DNA of 64,000 nt from Marihabitans asiaticum (GCF_007828725.1 NZ_VIUW01000001.1:434001-498000), one strand, 5' to 3'. Counted from the first letter of the stretch, positions 34,361 to 42,917 are shown. A program made the numbers and translations. Notes: a model not told the origin generated them from the letters alone.

Positions 34361-35183
34361 CCAGGAGGCGTAGGAGCCGCTCCGCCTCGCCGGCCACCGC
34401 GTCCCGGCCCGCGCCGAGGTATTTCCGGGTGTCGACCGTGGGGGCCGCTTCCAGCCGGTCGGTCATCGCCTGGGTGAAGACCTGGTTGAGGTGGGTGGCG
34501 ATGTTGATCTTCGTCATGCCGGCTCGCACCGCGGCGACCAGGCCCGCGTCCGGCACGCCGGAGGAGCCGTGCAGGACCAGCGGCACCGGTACCGCCTCGG
34601 CCAGCTCGGCGATGAGCGCCTCGTCGAGGGACGCGGTGCGCTCGGTCATCGCGTGCGAGCTGCCCACGGCCACGGCTAGGGCGTCCACCCCGGTGTCGGC
34701 GACGAACGCGGCCGCATCGACGGGGTTGGTGCGGGCACCCGGGGCATGCACGCCGTCCTTGCCGCCGATCTCGCCGAGCTCGGCCTCGAGGCTGGCGCTG
34801 GCGGCGCGGCACCACCGCGACACCTCAGCGGTGGTGGCTCGGTTCTCCTCGTCGGGCAGTCGGGAGCCGTCGTACATCACCGAGGTCAGGCCGAGGTCGA
34901 GCGCCTCCCTGACCAGGTCCGTGGACTCGGCGTGGTCGAGGTGGACCACGACCGGGGCCGGGCAGTCCTCGGCGATCGCCAGCGTCGCCTGGGCCAGGGG
35001 GCGCAGAGCGCCGTGGTAGCGCACGCAGTTCTCGCTGATCTGCATCACGACAGGGAGACCAGCGGCCTGCGCTGCCGTCGCGTACGCCTCGGCGTGCTCG
35101 ATCTGGATGACGTTGAAGGCGGCGACGGCCCGGCCTTCTTGTCGGGCGGGTGCCAGGACCGAGGCGAGGTCCGTGAGGCTCAT
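34353..35183 (-). CDS. class II ketose-1,6-bisphosphate aldolase (tagatose/fructose type)
   Basis: 276 aa. Zinc and catalytic motifs: VVHLDHAES, EAELGEIGGKDG, LHGSSGVP and GMTKINIATHLNQ, as in the GatY/KbaY/short FbaA group. It cleaves a ketose bisphosphate to dihydroxyacetone phosphate and glyceraldehyde-3-phosphate. The genome's main class II fructose-bisphosphate aldolase is separate (51504-52538), so this one is probably for tagatose-1,6-bisphosphate. ATG overlaps the SIS-protein stop (ATGA). Cytoplasmic. Confidence 0.88.
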   Translation of the reverse strand: MSLTDLASVLAPARQEGRAVAAFNVIQIEHAEAYATAAQAAGLPVVMQISENCVRYHGALRPLAQATLAIAEDCPAPVVVHLDHAESTDLVREALDLGLTSVMYDGSRLPDEENRATTAEVSRWCRAASASLEAELGEIGGKDGVHAPGARTNPVDAAAFVADTGVDALAVAVGSSHAMTERTASLDEALIAELAEAVPVPLVLHGSSGVPDAGLVAAVRAGMTKINIATHLNQVFTQAMTDRLEAAPTVDTRKYLGAGRDAVAGEAERLLRLLAG

Positions 35184-36085
35184 GAGTCCAGGACGATCGA
35201 GCGGGTGAGGTTGCGCGGCTGGTCTGGGTCGATGCCCATGCTCTGCGCCCGTGCGAGGCACAGTCGGTGCACCCGCACCAGCTCGGCGAGCGGGTCGACG
35301 GTGGGTCGATGCTCGAGGTGGGCGCCGGTCTCGCGCACCTGGTCGCCTAGCCCCTTGGGCAGCTCGCCGATCATCCACGTCGCCCGTCCGGGAGCGGCGA
35401 TGCTGATCGGGCCGTGCCGATATTCCATCGCCGGGTAGGACTCCGCCCAGAACTGCGCAGACTCGCGCAGCTTGAGCGCCGCCTCGTGCGCCAGGCCCAC
35501 GGTCCAGCCGCGCCCGAGGAAGGTCAGCTGCTCGGCCTGCAGGAGCGGTCCCATCGCGTCCTCGCCCTCCGAGAGGACCGCGCGGGCGTCGGTGATGGCC
35601 GAGGCCAGGTCGTCGCCGAGGCTGGCGCGCAGGAGAGCCAGGGTCGAGGTGGCGAAGCGGGTTTGCACGACCGACTCCTCGTCGACCTGTTCCATCGACA
35701 CGGTGTGCTGAGACTGCTCGAAGACGGGAGTTCCGGGGGTGGCGACGAAGCTGACGTGAGGCGTGCCCCGCCGGCTCAGCTCCTCGATCACCTCGATCAC
35801 CTCCGACGTCGTGCCCGACCGGGTGATGACGACGACCCGGTCGTAGCCGCGGTCCAGGTGGTGCTCGCTCGCGGTAAAGGCGTCGGTGACCCCGTGCCCG
35901 AGCTCCTCACGCCGGGCCGCGTACGCCTGCCCCATGAACCAGGAGGTGCCGCACCCGATCGTGGCCACCCGCTCGCCGCGCCGGGGCAAGAGCTCGGCGA
36001 CCTCGTCCGCGCGCTGGATCTCGCGGGCCCAGTCCTCGGGCTGGCCGGCCACCTCACGGGCCAGATGAGAGTGGTGTTGGGTCAC
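35180..36085 (-). CDS. SIS-domain sugar isomerase/deaminase (AgaS-like)
   Basis: 301 aa with two SIS domains, the first at ~35-170 (RVATIGCGTSWFMGQAY, VVVITRSGTTSEVIEV) and the second at ~190-290 (TFLGRGWTVGLAHEAALKLR, ESYPAMEYRHGP). It belongs with AgaS/FrlB/GlmS-isomerase-like enzymes that act on amino-sugar phosphates. In this context it would convert galactosamine-6-phosphate to tagatose-6-phosphate with loss of ammonia. The GTG start is supported by GGAGG a few bases upstream and by lack of any upstream in-frame ATG. First gene of a two-gene operon with the aldolase. Confidence 0.86.
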   Translation of the reverse strand: MTQHHSHLAREVAGQPEDWAREIQRADEVAELLPRRGERVATIGCGTSWFMGQAYAARREELGHGVTDAFTASEHHLDRGYDRVVVITRSGTTSEVIEVIEELSRRGTPHVSFVATPGTPVFEQSQHTVSMEQVDEESVVQTRFATSTLALLRASLGDDLASAITDARAVLSEGEDAMGPLLQAEQLTFLGRGWTVGLAHEAALKLRESAQFWAESYPAMEYRHGPISIAAPGRATWMIGELPKGLGDQVRETGAHLEHRPTVDPLAELVRVHRLCLARAQSMGIDPDQPRNLTRSIVLDS

Positions 36086-36136
36086 ATGCGCCTCCGAAGT
36101 TGATGATTGGCTCTGCGTGAAATCGAGGCTATCTGA

Positions 36137-36166
36137 GCATGTACGTGCATGTCCACGCATGTCCAT
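36137..36166. promoter_or_regulatory. three 10-bp direct repeats, candidate DeoR operator
   Basis: GCATGTACGT, GCATGTCCAC and GCATGTCCAT follow one another without gaps between the divergent SIS and DeoR genes. They cover the expected -35 of the DeoR gene; a -10-like TACGGT is at 36173-36178. This fits an autoregulatory site that can also control the SIS/aldolase operon. Confidence 0.6.
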
Positions 36167-36184
36167 GGGCGGTACGGTGACGCC

Positions 36185-36997
36185 ATGACCGGTGCCGCGC
36201 AGGAGCCTGGGGCTCGAACCCACCGCTGGTCTGCCATGCTCGACATGCTGGCGGCCACCGGTCGACTCGGCGTCACCGAGGCGGCCGAGCGGCTGGGGGT
36301 GAGTGAGGCGACGATCCGCCGCGACTTCGGGGAGTTGGCGCGTCGTCGGCTGGTAACCCGCCAGCACGGCGGCATCGTCGCGGCGTCCGTGGCCTACGAG
36401 CTGCCTTACCGCTATCGAGCCAGCCAGGACGACGAGGACCTCGCGCGGATCGCGGAGCGGGTCGCGGACCTGGTCGAGCCCGGGCAGGTGATCGGTCTGA
36501 ACGGTGGGACGACGACCACCGCGTGTGCCCGGGCGGTGACCGCCCGGGAGGGGCTGCTCGAGGAGCTGACCATCGTCACCAACGCGCTCAACATCGCCGC
36601 CGAGGTGGTGCTGCGGCCGGGCGTTCGCTGCGTCAGTCTTGGGGGAGTGGCGCGTCCGGAGTCGTTCGAGGTGACCGGCCCCCTCGCCATGCAGGCGCTC
36701 GGCCAGCTGTGGTTGGACACCGCGGTCGTCGGGGTGACCGGGCTGAGCGCGCTCGAGGGCGCGACGTGTGATCTCGAGGACGAGGCGGCGTTGATCCGAC
36801 TCATGATCGACCGTGCCAAGCAGGTCGTCGTCGCGACCAACGCCGCGAAGCTCGGTCGGCGCCGATTCGCCTCGATCTGCGCCGCGCACCAGGTCACCCA
36901 TCTCGTGACGACCGAGCCCGAGGGCGATGCTGCGCAGGCGGCTCGGGGCGAGCTCGATGAGCTGTCCGCTCTGGGAGTCAGCGTCCACGTCGTCTGA
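36185..36997 (+). CDS. DeoR-family transcriptional regulator (AgaR-like)
   Basis: 270 aa. The N-terminal helix-turn-helix (about 15-70: RLGVTEAAERLGVSEATIRR) is followed by a DeoR sensor domain with VIGLNGGTTTTACARAV, typical of effector sugar-phosphate binding. ATG 36185 was chosen over 36149 because TACGGT lies 6 nt upstream and the repeats overlap the earlier ATG. It sits between the SIS/aldolase genes and the ABC importer, so it probably represses both and is relieved by an amino-sugar or tagatose phosphate. Confidence 0.87.
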   Translation: MTGAAQEPGARTHRWSAMLDMLAATGRLGVTEAAERLGVSEATIRRDFGELARRRLVTRQHGGIVAASVAYELPYRYRASQDDEDLARIAERVADLVEPGQVIGLNGGTTTTACARAVTAREGLLEELTIVTNALNIAAEVVLRPGVRCVSLGGVARPESFEVTGPLAMQALGQLWLDTAVVGVTGLSALEGATCDLEDEAALIRLMIDRAKQVVVATNAAKLGRRRFASICAAHQVTHLVTTEPEGDAAQAARGELDELSALGVSVHVV

Positions 36998-37039
36998 TCG
37001 AATGTGCGCGTTTTGTGACCTTTCCGTGCAGGGATGCCC

Positions 37040-37068
37040 TTGCGCTCTGACTGTGGCAGTCATAGGTT
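37040..37068 (+). promoter_or_regulatory. promoter with internal inverted repeat before the ABC importer operon
   Basis: TTGCGC (37040-37045) and TAGGTT (37063-37068) are 17 nt apart. The spacer holds TGACTG-TGG-CAGTCA (37048-37062), a perfect inverted repeat in an ideal repressor position. It does not resemble the GCATGT repeats at the DeoR gene, so a different regulator may act here. The message would have a ~85-nt leader with AAGGAG before ATG 37159. Confidence 0.55.
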
Positions 37069-37158
37069 GAGAGTCACAGCGCGACCGGCGAGCTGGGCGA
37101 GACGCTCACTGCTGACCCAGGTCATCTGGTCCGTCGGCCGCCCTCGACAAGGAGAGTC

Positions 37159-38412
37159 ATGACGAAGAAGTCATTGGTCCTGGCGGCCCTGACCGCAAGC
37201 TCCCTCGGCCTTGCCGCGTGCGGTGGGGGCACCGGCGCCGGTAACGCTGACGGGGGTGACGGCGGCGACGGCGAGCAGGCCACGTCGATCAAGCTCGTCG
37301 CCGCGGAGTACAGCAAGGACAACACCAAGGCCTTCTGGGACGAGTTCGCCAAGAAGTACAAGGAGGAGTCCGGGTACGACCTCGAGGTTCAGATCATCAG
37401 CTGGGACAACATCGACCAGCAGTCCTCGACGATGATCCAGAACAACCAGGCTCCCGACATCCTCAACCTCAATGCCTATGCCTCGTACGCCAAGGACGGG
37501 CTGCTCTGGAGCGCCGAGGACGTGATTCCTCAGGAGTCCCAGGAGGACATCCTGGACACCTTCGTCAAGTACGGCACGTACGACGGCAAGTTCTACGGTT
37601 TCCCCGACCTGGCCAGCGCCCGGGCTCTCTTCTACAACACCGAGCTGTTCGAGAAGGCCGGCATCAACGAGCCGCCGAAGACCTGGGACGAGCTGCGTGA
37701 TGCGGCGCAGAAGATCACCGACCTGGGCGACGGCAACATCGGCTACGCGCTGCCGCTGGGGCCCGAGGAGTCCCAGGGCGAGTTCTCCATGTGGCTGTTC
37801 AACAACGGCGGCATGTGGAAGGACGGCGACAGCTGGACGATCAACTCCGCGGAGAACGTCGAGACCCTCGAGTTCCTGAAGAAGCTGGACGAGGACGGCC
37901 TGACCCAGAACAACCCGGGGCGCACCAACCGCGCCGACGCCTTCGATCTCTTCAAGTCCGGCAAGGTCGGCATGGTCGTGGGCTTCAGCCCCCTGGCCGC
38001 CCAGCTGGACGAGGACGGCACGGTCGACTACGAGCCCGCGCCCTTCCCGACGAACAACGGCGGCGAGTCGCAGACCTTCGGTGTCACCGACTACCTCATG
38101 GCGTTCAAGAAGGACGGTAACCAGGACGCGGTGAAGAAGTTCTACGAGCTCTACTACCAGCCCGACCAGGTCAACACCTTCATCGAGAAGGAGGGCTTCC
38201 TCCCGGTGACCGAGTCCGGGGTGGAGCGCTTCTCCGACAACGAGGACCTCAAGGTCTACCTCGAGACCCTGCCCAACGCGCAGCTGACCCCGACCGACGA
38301 CCCCACGTGGGACAAGGTCAAGCTCGCCGTGCAGCAGAACCTCGGTGCAGCCATGGACGGCGACCCCAAGGACGTCCTGGACAAGCTGCAGCAGACCGCC
38401 GAGCAGCAGTGA
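37159..38412 (+). CDS. ABC sugar transporter substrate-binding lipoprotein
   Basis: 417 aa type 1 extracellular solute-binding protein. The lipoprotein signal MTKKSLVLAALTASSLGLAA is followed by Cys21 (lipobox LAAC) and a Gly/Asp-rich linker. The mature protein shows the usual maltose-binding-like pattern (FYGFPDLASARALFYNTELF, GINEPPKTWDELRD, KVGMVVGFSPLAAQ). It binds a sugar or oligosaccharide outside the membrane. The stop overlaps the GTG of the first permease. From context an amino sugar such as GalNAc, or a glycan containing it, is the likely ligand. Confidence 0.92.
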   Translation: MTKKSLVLAALTASSLGLAACGGGTGAGNADGGDGGDGEQATSIKLVAAEYSKDNTKAFWDEFAKKYKEESGYDLEVQIISWDNIDQQSSTMIQNNQAPDILNLNAYASYAKDGLLWSAEDVIPQESQEDILDTFVKYGTYDGKFYGFPDLASARALFYNTELFEKAGINEPPKTWDELRDAAQKITDLGDGNIGYALPLGPEESQGEFSMWLFNNGGMWKDGDSWTINSAENVETLEFLKKLDEDGLTQNNPGRTNRADAFDLFKSGKVGMVVGFSPLAAQLDEDGTVDYEPAPFPTNNGGESQTFGVTDYLMAFKKDGNQDAVKKFYELYYQPDQVNTFIEKEGFLPVTESGVERFSDNEDLKVYLETLPNAQLTPTDDPTWDKVKLAVQQNLGAAMDGDPKDVLDKLQQTAEQQ

Positions 38413-39326
38413 CCCCGCGGGGACGGCGCCGTCGCCGCCAGACCGGCCAGATCAGCTCGGGCGCAGCCTGGCTCTGGCTGGCACCGGCGACGGCGCTGAT
38501 CCTCGGCGTCGTTCTCTTCCCGGCGATCCAGCTCTTCCGAGCCAGCCGCGGGGAGTACTCGATCACCGGGCTGCGCACCGGCGACGCCGGGTGGAGCAAC
38601 TACACGGCGGTGCTGAACCACCCCTCACTGGAGGTGGTGGTGAGGAACACCGTGATCTGGGTGGTGGTCGTCGTCGCGGCGACCATCCTCATCTCGCTCG
38701 GTCTGGCCCAGCTGCTGATCAAGCAGTTCCCAGGCCGGCGGATCGTGCGGTGGGCGGTCATCGTGCCGTGGGCGGCGTCGTTGATCATCACCAGCCAGCT
38801 CTTCGTGCTGCTCTACGACTACAACTACGGGATCATCAACCACCTGCTGAAGAAGGTCGGGCTCATCGAGACCTCGATCGACTTCCTCGGCGACGACCGG
38901 CTGACCCTGGCCTCGATGATCGTCGTCGGCATCTTCGTCTCGCTCCCGTTCACCACCTTCGTCTTCATCGCCGGGCTCAACGCCATCCCGGGTGACGTGA
39001 TGGAGGCTGCGCGGGTCGACGGAGCCAGCGCGTGGAAGCGCTACCGGCACGTGACCTTGCCGCTGCTGCGTCCCGCGCTCATGGTCGCCAGCGTGCTCAA
39101 CGTCATCTACGTCTTCAACAGCTTCCCGATCGTGTACACCCTCAACGACCGCAACCCGGGCTACGCGCACGACACGACGATCACCTTCATGTACAAGCTC
39201 GCCTTCGAGAGCCAAGAGAAGGACGTGGGCATGTCTGCGGCGGCGGGAATCGGCAACGTCCTGCTCATCCTCGTGGTGATCGCGGTCTACATGAAGGTCG
39301 TCAACTGGCAGGAGCAGACCCGATGA
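38409..39326 (+). CDS. ABC sugar transporter permease (MalF type)
   Basis: 305 aa with six predicted membrane segments and the EAA loop DVMEAARVDGASAWKRYRHV that contacts the ATPase. The N-terminus is strongly basic (RGRRRRRQ). GTG 38409 overlaps the solute-binding protein stop, and its stop overlaps the second permease start. It forms the import channel with the next gene product. No ATPase gene is in the locus, so a shared MsiK-type ATPase encoded elsewhere is expected. Confidence 0.93.
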   Translation: MTPRGRRRRRQTGQISSGAAWLWLAPATALILGVVLFPAIQLFRASRGEYSITGLRTGDAGWSNYTAVLNHPSLEVVVRNTVIWVVVVVAATILISLGLAQLLIKQFPGRRIVRWAVIVPWAASLIITSQLFVLLYDYNYGIINHLLKKVGLIETSIDFLGDDRLTLASMIVVGIFVSLPFTTFVFIAGLNAIPGDVMEAARVDGASAWKRYRHVTLPLLRPALMVASVLNVIYVFNSFPIVYTLNDRNPGYAHDTTITFMYKLAFESQEKDVGMSAAAGIGNVLLILVVIAVYMKVVNWQEQTR

Positions 39327-40156
39327 GCGCCGCCCCCACGAGCACGCGACGGGTCGGGACCACCCTCCTCGGCGTCCTCGTCGCCCTGGTCTTCCTCGCC
39401 CCCTATCTCGTGATGGTGCTCGACTCGCTGCGCACGAGCACCGACGTCAAGACCACCCCGCCGTCGATCCTGCCGCGCCAGTGGCAGTGGGACACCTATG
39501 CCACCGTGATCGGGGACGGCCGCTTCGTCAACTGGCTGCAGACCTCCCTGCTCGTCGCCTTCGGCTCGACCGCGCTGGTCATCGTCGTGGCGATCCCCGC
39601 GGCCTACATGACTGCCCGGTACCGGTTCCGCGGGCGGATGGCCTTCCTCGTCGTCGTGCTCATCACCCAGATGTTCAGCCCCACTGCGCTCGTGGTCGGC
39701 CTGTACCGCCAGTTCTTCGAGCTGAACATGGTCAACACCTATGGCGCGCTGATCCTCACCAACGCCGGCTTCAACCTCGCCTTCGCCGTCTGGATCCTCC
39801 ACGGCTTCTTCTCCTCGATCCCCGTCGAGGTCGAGGAGGCCGCGTTGCTCGACGGCGCGAGTCGCTTCCAGATCCTGCGCAAGGTGATGCTGCCGCTCAC
39901 TCGTCCGGGCCTGGTGACCGCGACGATCTTCACCTTCATCGCCGCGTGGAACGAGTACATCGTGGCCCTCACCCTCATGCTCGACGACGCCAAGAAGCCG
40001 CTTACCGTGGGCTTCCGCTCATACGTCACCGGCTACGAGCAGCACTGGGACCAGCTCTTCGCGGCGTCGGTGATCGCGGTCGTCCCTGTCGTCATCCTTT
40101 TCGCCATCATCGAGAAGCACCTCGTCGGCGGATTGACCGCAGGGAGCGTGAAATGA
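39323..40156 (+). CDS. ABC sugar transporter permease (MalG type)
   Basis: 277 aa, six membrane segments, EAA loop VEVEEAALLDGASRFQILRK. The segment VLDSLRTSTDVKTTPPSILP after the first helix is typical of MalG-type subunits of carbohydrate importers. ATG overlaps the MalF-type stop, and its stop overlaps the NagA-like ATG, so importer and first catabolic enzyme are co-translated. Confidence 0.93.
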   Translation: MSAAPTSTRRVGTTLLGVLVALVFLAPYLVMVLDSLRTSTDVKTTPPSILPRQWQWDTYATVIGDGRFVNWLQTSLLVAFGSTALVIVVAIPAAYMTARYRFRGRMAFLVVVLITQMFSPTALVVGLYRQFFELNMVNTYGALILTNAGFNLAFAVWILHGFFSSIPVEVEEAALLDGASRFQILRKVMLPLTRPGLVTATIFTFIAAWNEYIVALTLMLDDAKKPLTVGFRSYVTGYEQHWDQLFAASVIAVVPVVILFAIIEKHLVGGLTAGSVK

Positions 40157-41067
40157 CCCTGCTCGACATCCACTGCCACGGCGCGGTGGGCTCGGAGTTC
40201 GGAGGCGACGGCGAAGGGAGTCGGCAGGCGGCGACTTACCACCGCGACGAGGGCGTCGCGCGGGTCGTCGCGAGCCTGGTCTCGGGACCTCACGAGCAGA
40301 TGGTGCAGGCGGTTGCGGTGCTTGCCCCTCTCGTCGCGGACGGCACCCTCGCCGGCGTCCACAGCGAGGGGCCCTTCCTCGCCGATGCACGCCGCGGCGC
40401 GCACGACCCGGCCGCCCTGCGCGACCCGGACGTCGCCCTCGTCGAGGCGATGGCGGCTGCGGCCGACGAAGGGGGCGCGCCCGGCGCCCTGAAGCACCTC
40501 ACCTTCGCCCCGGAGCGGCCCGGTCGGGCCGGCCTGCTCCGCTCGCTCGCGGAGTACGACATCCTCCCGGCGGTCGGTCACACCGACGCCGAGCCGGTCG
40601 AGATCGAGCGGGCTCTCGGTGAGGCGGCCGAGACGAGCGGGCGGGCGCCGCTGGTCACCCACCTCTTCAACGGGATGCGTCCCTTCCACCACCGGGACGG
40701 GGGAGCGGTGGCGCCGGCGCTGGCCGCTGCCGGGCGCGGTGAGGCCTTCGTCGAGCTCATCGCCGACGGGGTGCACGTCGCCCCCGAGGTGGTGCGGATG
40801 GTCTTCGAGACCGTCGGCCCGGAGCGGGTCGTGCTCGTCAGCGACGCGATGTCGGCGACCGGGCTTGGCGACGGGCAGTACCGGCTCGGTTCGCTGTCGG
40901 TCACGGTCGAGGGCGGGGTGGCCCGGCTCTCCGACGCTGGCTCGATCGCCGGGAGCACCTCGACCCTGGCCGACTGCGTGCGGTGGGCGGTCGAGGTCGC
41001 CGGGGTCGACGAGGGCGACGCGTACCGGTCGGCGTCGGACACCCCGGCGCGGGCGTTGCGGCTCTAG
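40153..41067 (+). CDS. NagA-like N-acetylhexosamine-6-phosphate deacetylase, barrel only
   Basis: 304 aa amidohydrolase. It starts almost directly at the metal motif LDIHCHG (His7, His9). It then has VHSEGPF, VGHTDAE, THLFNGMRPFHHR, HVAPEVV and the catalytic LVSDAMSATG. Typical NagA proteins are ~380 aa and have a beta-sandwich made of an N-terminal ~50 and C-terminal ~35 residues; both are missing here. The 4-nt overlap with the permease fixes the start, so the short form seems genuine or recently trimmed. Likely reaction: deacetylation of GalNAc-6-P or GlcNAc-6-P. Confidence 0.85.
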   Translation: MTLLDIHCHGAVGSEFGGDGEGSRQAATYHRDEGVARVVASLVSGPHEQMVQAVAVLAPLVADGTLAGVHSEGPFLADARRGAHDPAALRDPDVALVEAMAAAADEGGAPGALKHLTFAPERPGRAGLLRSLAEYDILPAVGHTDAEPVEIERALGEAAETSGRAPLVTHLFNGMRPFHHRDGGAVAPALAAAGRGEAFVELIADGVHVAPEVVRMVFETVGPERVVLVSDAMSATGLGDGQYRLGSLSVTVEGGVARLSDAGSIAGSTSTLADCVRWAVEVAGVDEGDAYRSASDTPARALRL

Positions 41068-41167
41068 CGCGCCGGTCTGCTCAGCCGGCGTCGGGCCGCT
41101 CACCAGCTCGACTTCGTGACCCTCGGCAGCTCGCCCCGGTGGGCCATTCCCAAGGAGCAGATGTCCC

Positions 41168-41359
41168 ATGGCCGTCCCCAAGCGCAAGACCTCTCGGAGC
41201 AACACCCGGCACCGCCGGTCCACCTGGCGCGCGACGCCGGTCGACCTCCTCCCGGTGACCGTCGACGGAGTCCGGTACCGGGTGCCGCGGCGTCTCGTCC
41301 GAGCCATCGAGCGGGGATACGTCGACCCCACCCCCTACGCCGCGCCCGTCCCGCGCTGA
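41168..41359 (+). CDS. rpmF: 50S ribosomal protein bL32, zinc-free form
   Basis: 63 aa. The N-terminus [20 protein letters not shown] is diagnostic for bL32. The C-terminal half ([20 protein letters not shown]) lacks the four zinc-binding cysteines of the CXXC form and resembles the mycobacterial cysteine-free bL32. AAGGAG lies about 10 nt upstream of the ATG. In actinobacteria the cysteine-free paralogue can replace the zinc form at low zinc, but no Zur-like box is visible here. Confidence 0.93.
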   Translation: MAVPKRKTSRSNTRHRRSTWRATPVDLLPVTVDGVRYRVPRRLVRAIERGYVDPTPYAAPVPR

Positions 41360-41452
41360 CCCCGCGCCGGGCGTGAGCGGGCCCGACGTCGAGCACGGCT
41401 GAGTCGGGCGAAGGGGGGCCACGAGGCGGCGTCGGTCGCTACGGTTGCGCGT

Positions 41453-42889
41453 ATGCCCGGCGCCGCCTTCTTCGACCTCGACCGCACCCTGCTGCGCCGC
41501 GCCTCGGGGCCGATCCTCGCCGCTGCGATGCGCGACACCGGCGTGGTGACCAGACGGCTGCCCTTCGAGCGGACGATCTTCGGCTTCTTCGACGTCTTCG
41601 GGGAGTCGCTCGGGTCGATCGCGCTGGCGCGGCAGGCCAGCCTCGTGGCGAAGGGGGTGCCCGCGGACGCCTTCGACGAGGCCGCCGAGGCGGCGGCCGA
41701 GGCGCTCGAGGAGCTGGTCGGCCCCTTCGCCCGGATGCTCATCGACCAGCACCGTGACGCGGGTCGGCCGGTCGTCCTGGCCACCACGACGCCCGAGCAT
41801 CTCGTCCGTCCCTTCGCCGAGCGGATGGGCCTGGACGACGTCGTCGCGACCCGTTACGAGGTCGACGGGCGAGGGCGGTTCACCGGGCGGCTCGACGGCC
41901 CGTTCGTGTGGTCGCTGGGCAAGCTCGACGCGGTGCGGGAGTGGGCCGAGGAGCACGAGACCGACCTCGCCGACAGCTTCGCCTACTCCGACTCGATATA
42001 CGACCTGCCGCTGCTGCGGGCGGTCGGCAACCCCGGCGCGGTCAACCCCGACCCGCGGCTCTTCGCCGCCGCGCTCGCGCTGCGCTGGCCGATCCTGTCC
42101 TTCGACACCTCGCCGGGAGTGCTCACGCTGCCGATGATCGGGCTCGAGGTCCAGCAGGTCGGCATGCTGCTGGCCCGACCCGAGGTCTTCCCATACGCCC
42201 GCTTCGAGATCAACGGCGTGGAGCACATCCCCGCCGAGGGTGGCGCGATCGTCGTCGGCAACCACCGCAGCTACTTCGACCTGCCGACGATGCTTCTCGC
42301 GCTGTCGCGCTCCGGGCGGACCGGCCGTTTCCTCGGCAAGCGCGAGATCTTCGACGCCCCGGTCATCGGGCCCGTGATGCGGGCCGCCGGGGGGATCAGG
42401 GTGGACCGTGATCGGCACGACGCGCACTCGGTCGACCCGCTCGTCCCCGCTGCCCGCGCGATCGCCGGCGGTGAGCTGGTCGGGATGATGCCGCAGGGCA
42501 CCATCCCGCGCGGGCCCGACTTCTTCTCTGCGACGCTGCGAGGTCGACCGGGCGCCGCGCGGCTGGCCGCCCTCACCGGGGCGCCGGTCATCCCCTTCGC
42601 CCTCTCCGGCACCGACGAGGTCTGGCCGCGCTCCGCTCCGGCTCCCAACGTGCTCTCCCTGCTCAAGCCCCCGACGGTGACGGTGACCTTCGGGCCGCCG
42701 GTCGAGCTGAAGTACCGCAGCGAGGCCAGGGACACCGACCGCATCATGTCCGCCATCCGCGAGCTGCTGCCGGCGGAGCTGCAGGACCCTCCGCGGCCCA
42801 CGCTCGCCGAGCTCGCCCGGACCTACCCCGACGGCGTCGTGCCCGAGGAGGACATCTCCTTCGCCGTCGACGGAGACGGGGGCCAGTAG
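41453..42889 (+). CDS. HAD-IB hydrolase / 1-acylglycerol-3-phosphate acyltransferase fusion
   Basis: 478 aa. Residues 1-215 are a SerB-like HAD hydrolase (FFDLDRTLLRR; AYSDSIYDLPLL). Residues 240-470 are a PlsC acyltransferase with NHRSYFD (270-276, HX4D) and PQGT at 347-350 where most PlsC have PEGT; I believe this Gln is common in actinobacterial fusions. It should acylate lysophosphatidate and dephosphorylate a substrate. TACGGT lies 7 nt before ATG 41453, suggesting a leaderless message. Convergent with the lipid kinase, fitting a phospholipid-synthesis neighbourhood. Confidence 0.9.
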   Translation: MPGAAFFDLDRTLLRRASGPILAAAMRDTGVVTRRLPFERTIFGFFDVFGESLGSIALARQASLVAKGVPADAFDEAAEAAAEALEELVGPFARMLIDQHRDAGRPVVLATTTPEHLVRPFAERMGLDDVVATRYEVDGRGRFTGRLDGPFVWSLGKLDAVREWAEEHETDLADSFAYSDSIYDLPLLRAVGNPGAVNPDPRLFAAALALRWPILSFDTSPGVLTLPMIGLEVQQVGMLLARPEVFPYARFEINGVEHIPAEGGAIVVGNHRSYFDLPTMLLALSRSGRTGRFLGKREIFDAPVIGPVMRAAGGIRVDRDRHDAHSVDPLVPAARAIAGGELVGMMPQGTIPRGPDFFSATLRGRPGAARLAALTGAPVIPFALSGTDEVWPRSAPAPNVLSLLKPPTVTVTFGPPVELKYRSEARDTDRIMSAIRELLPAELQDPPRPTLAELARTYPDGVVPEEDISFAVDGDGGQ

Positions 42890-42917
42890 CCCCCTTCGTC
42901 CTCTGACGCCGGGCTTC

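Noticed and set aside
36205-36225. tRNA T-arm-like sequence (GGGGCTCGAACCCACC)
   Set aside because: It lies in the DeoR coding region and has no acceptor or anticodon stem around it.
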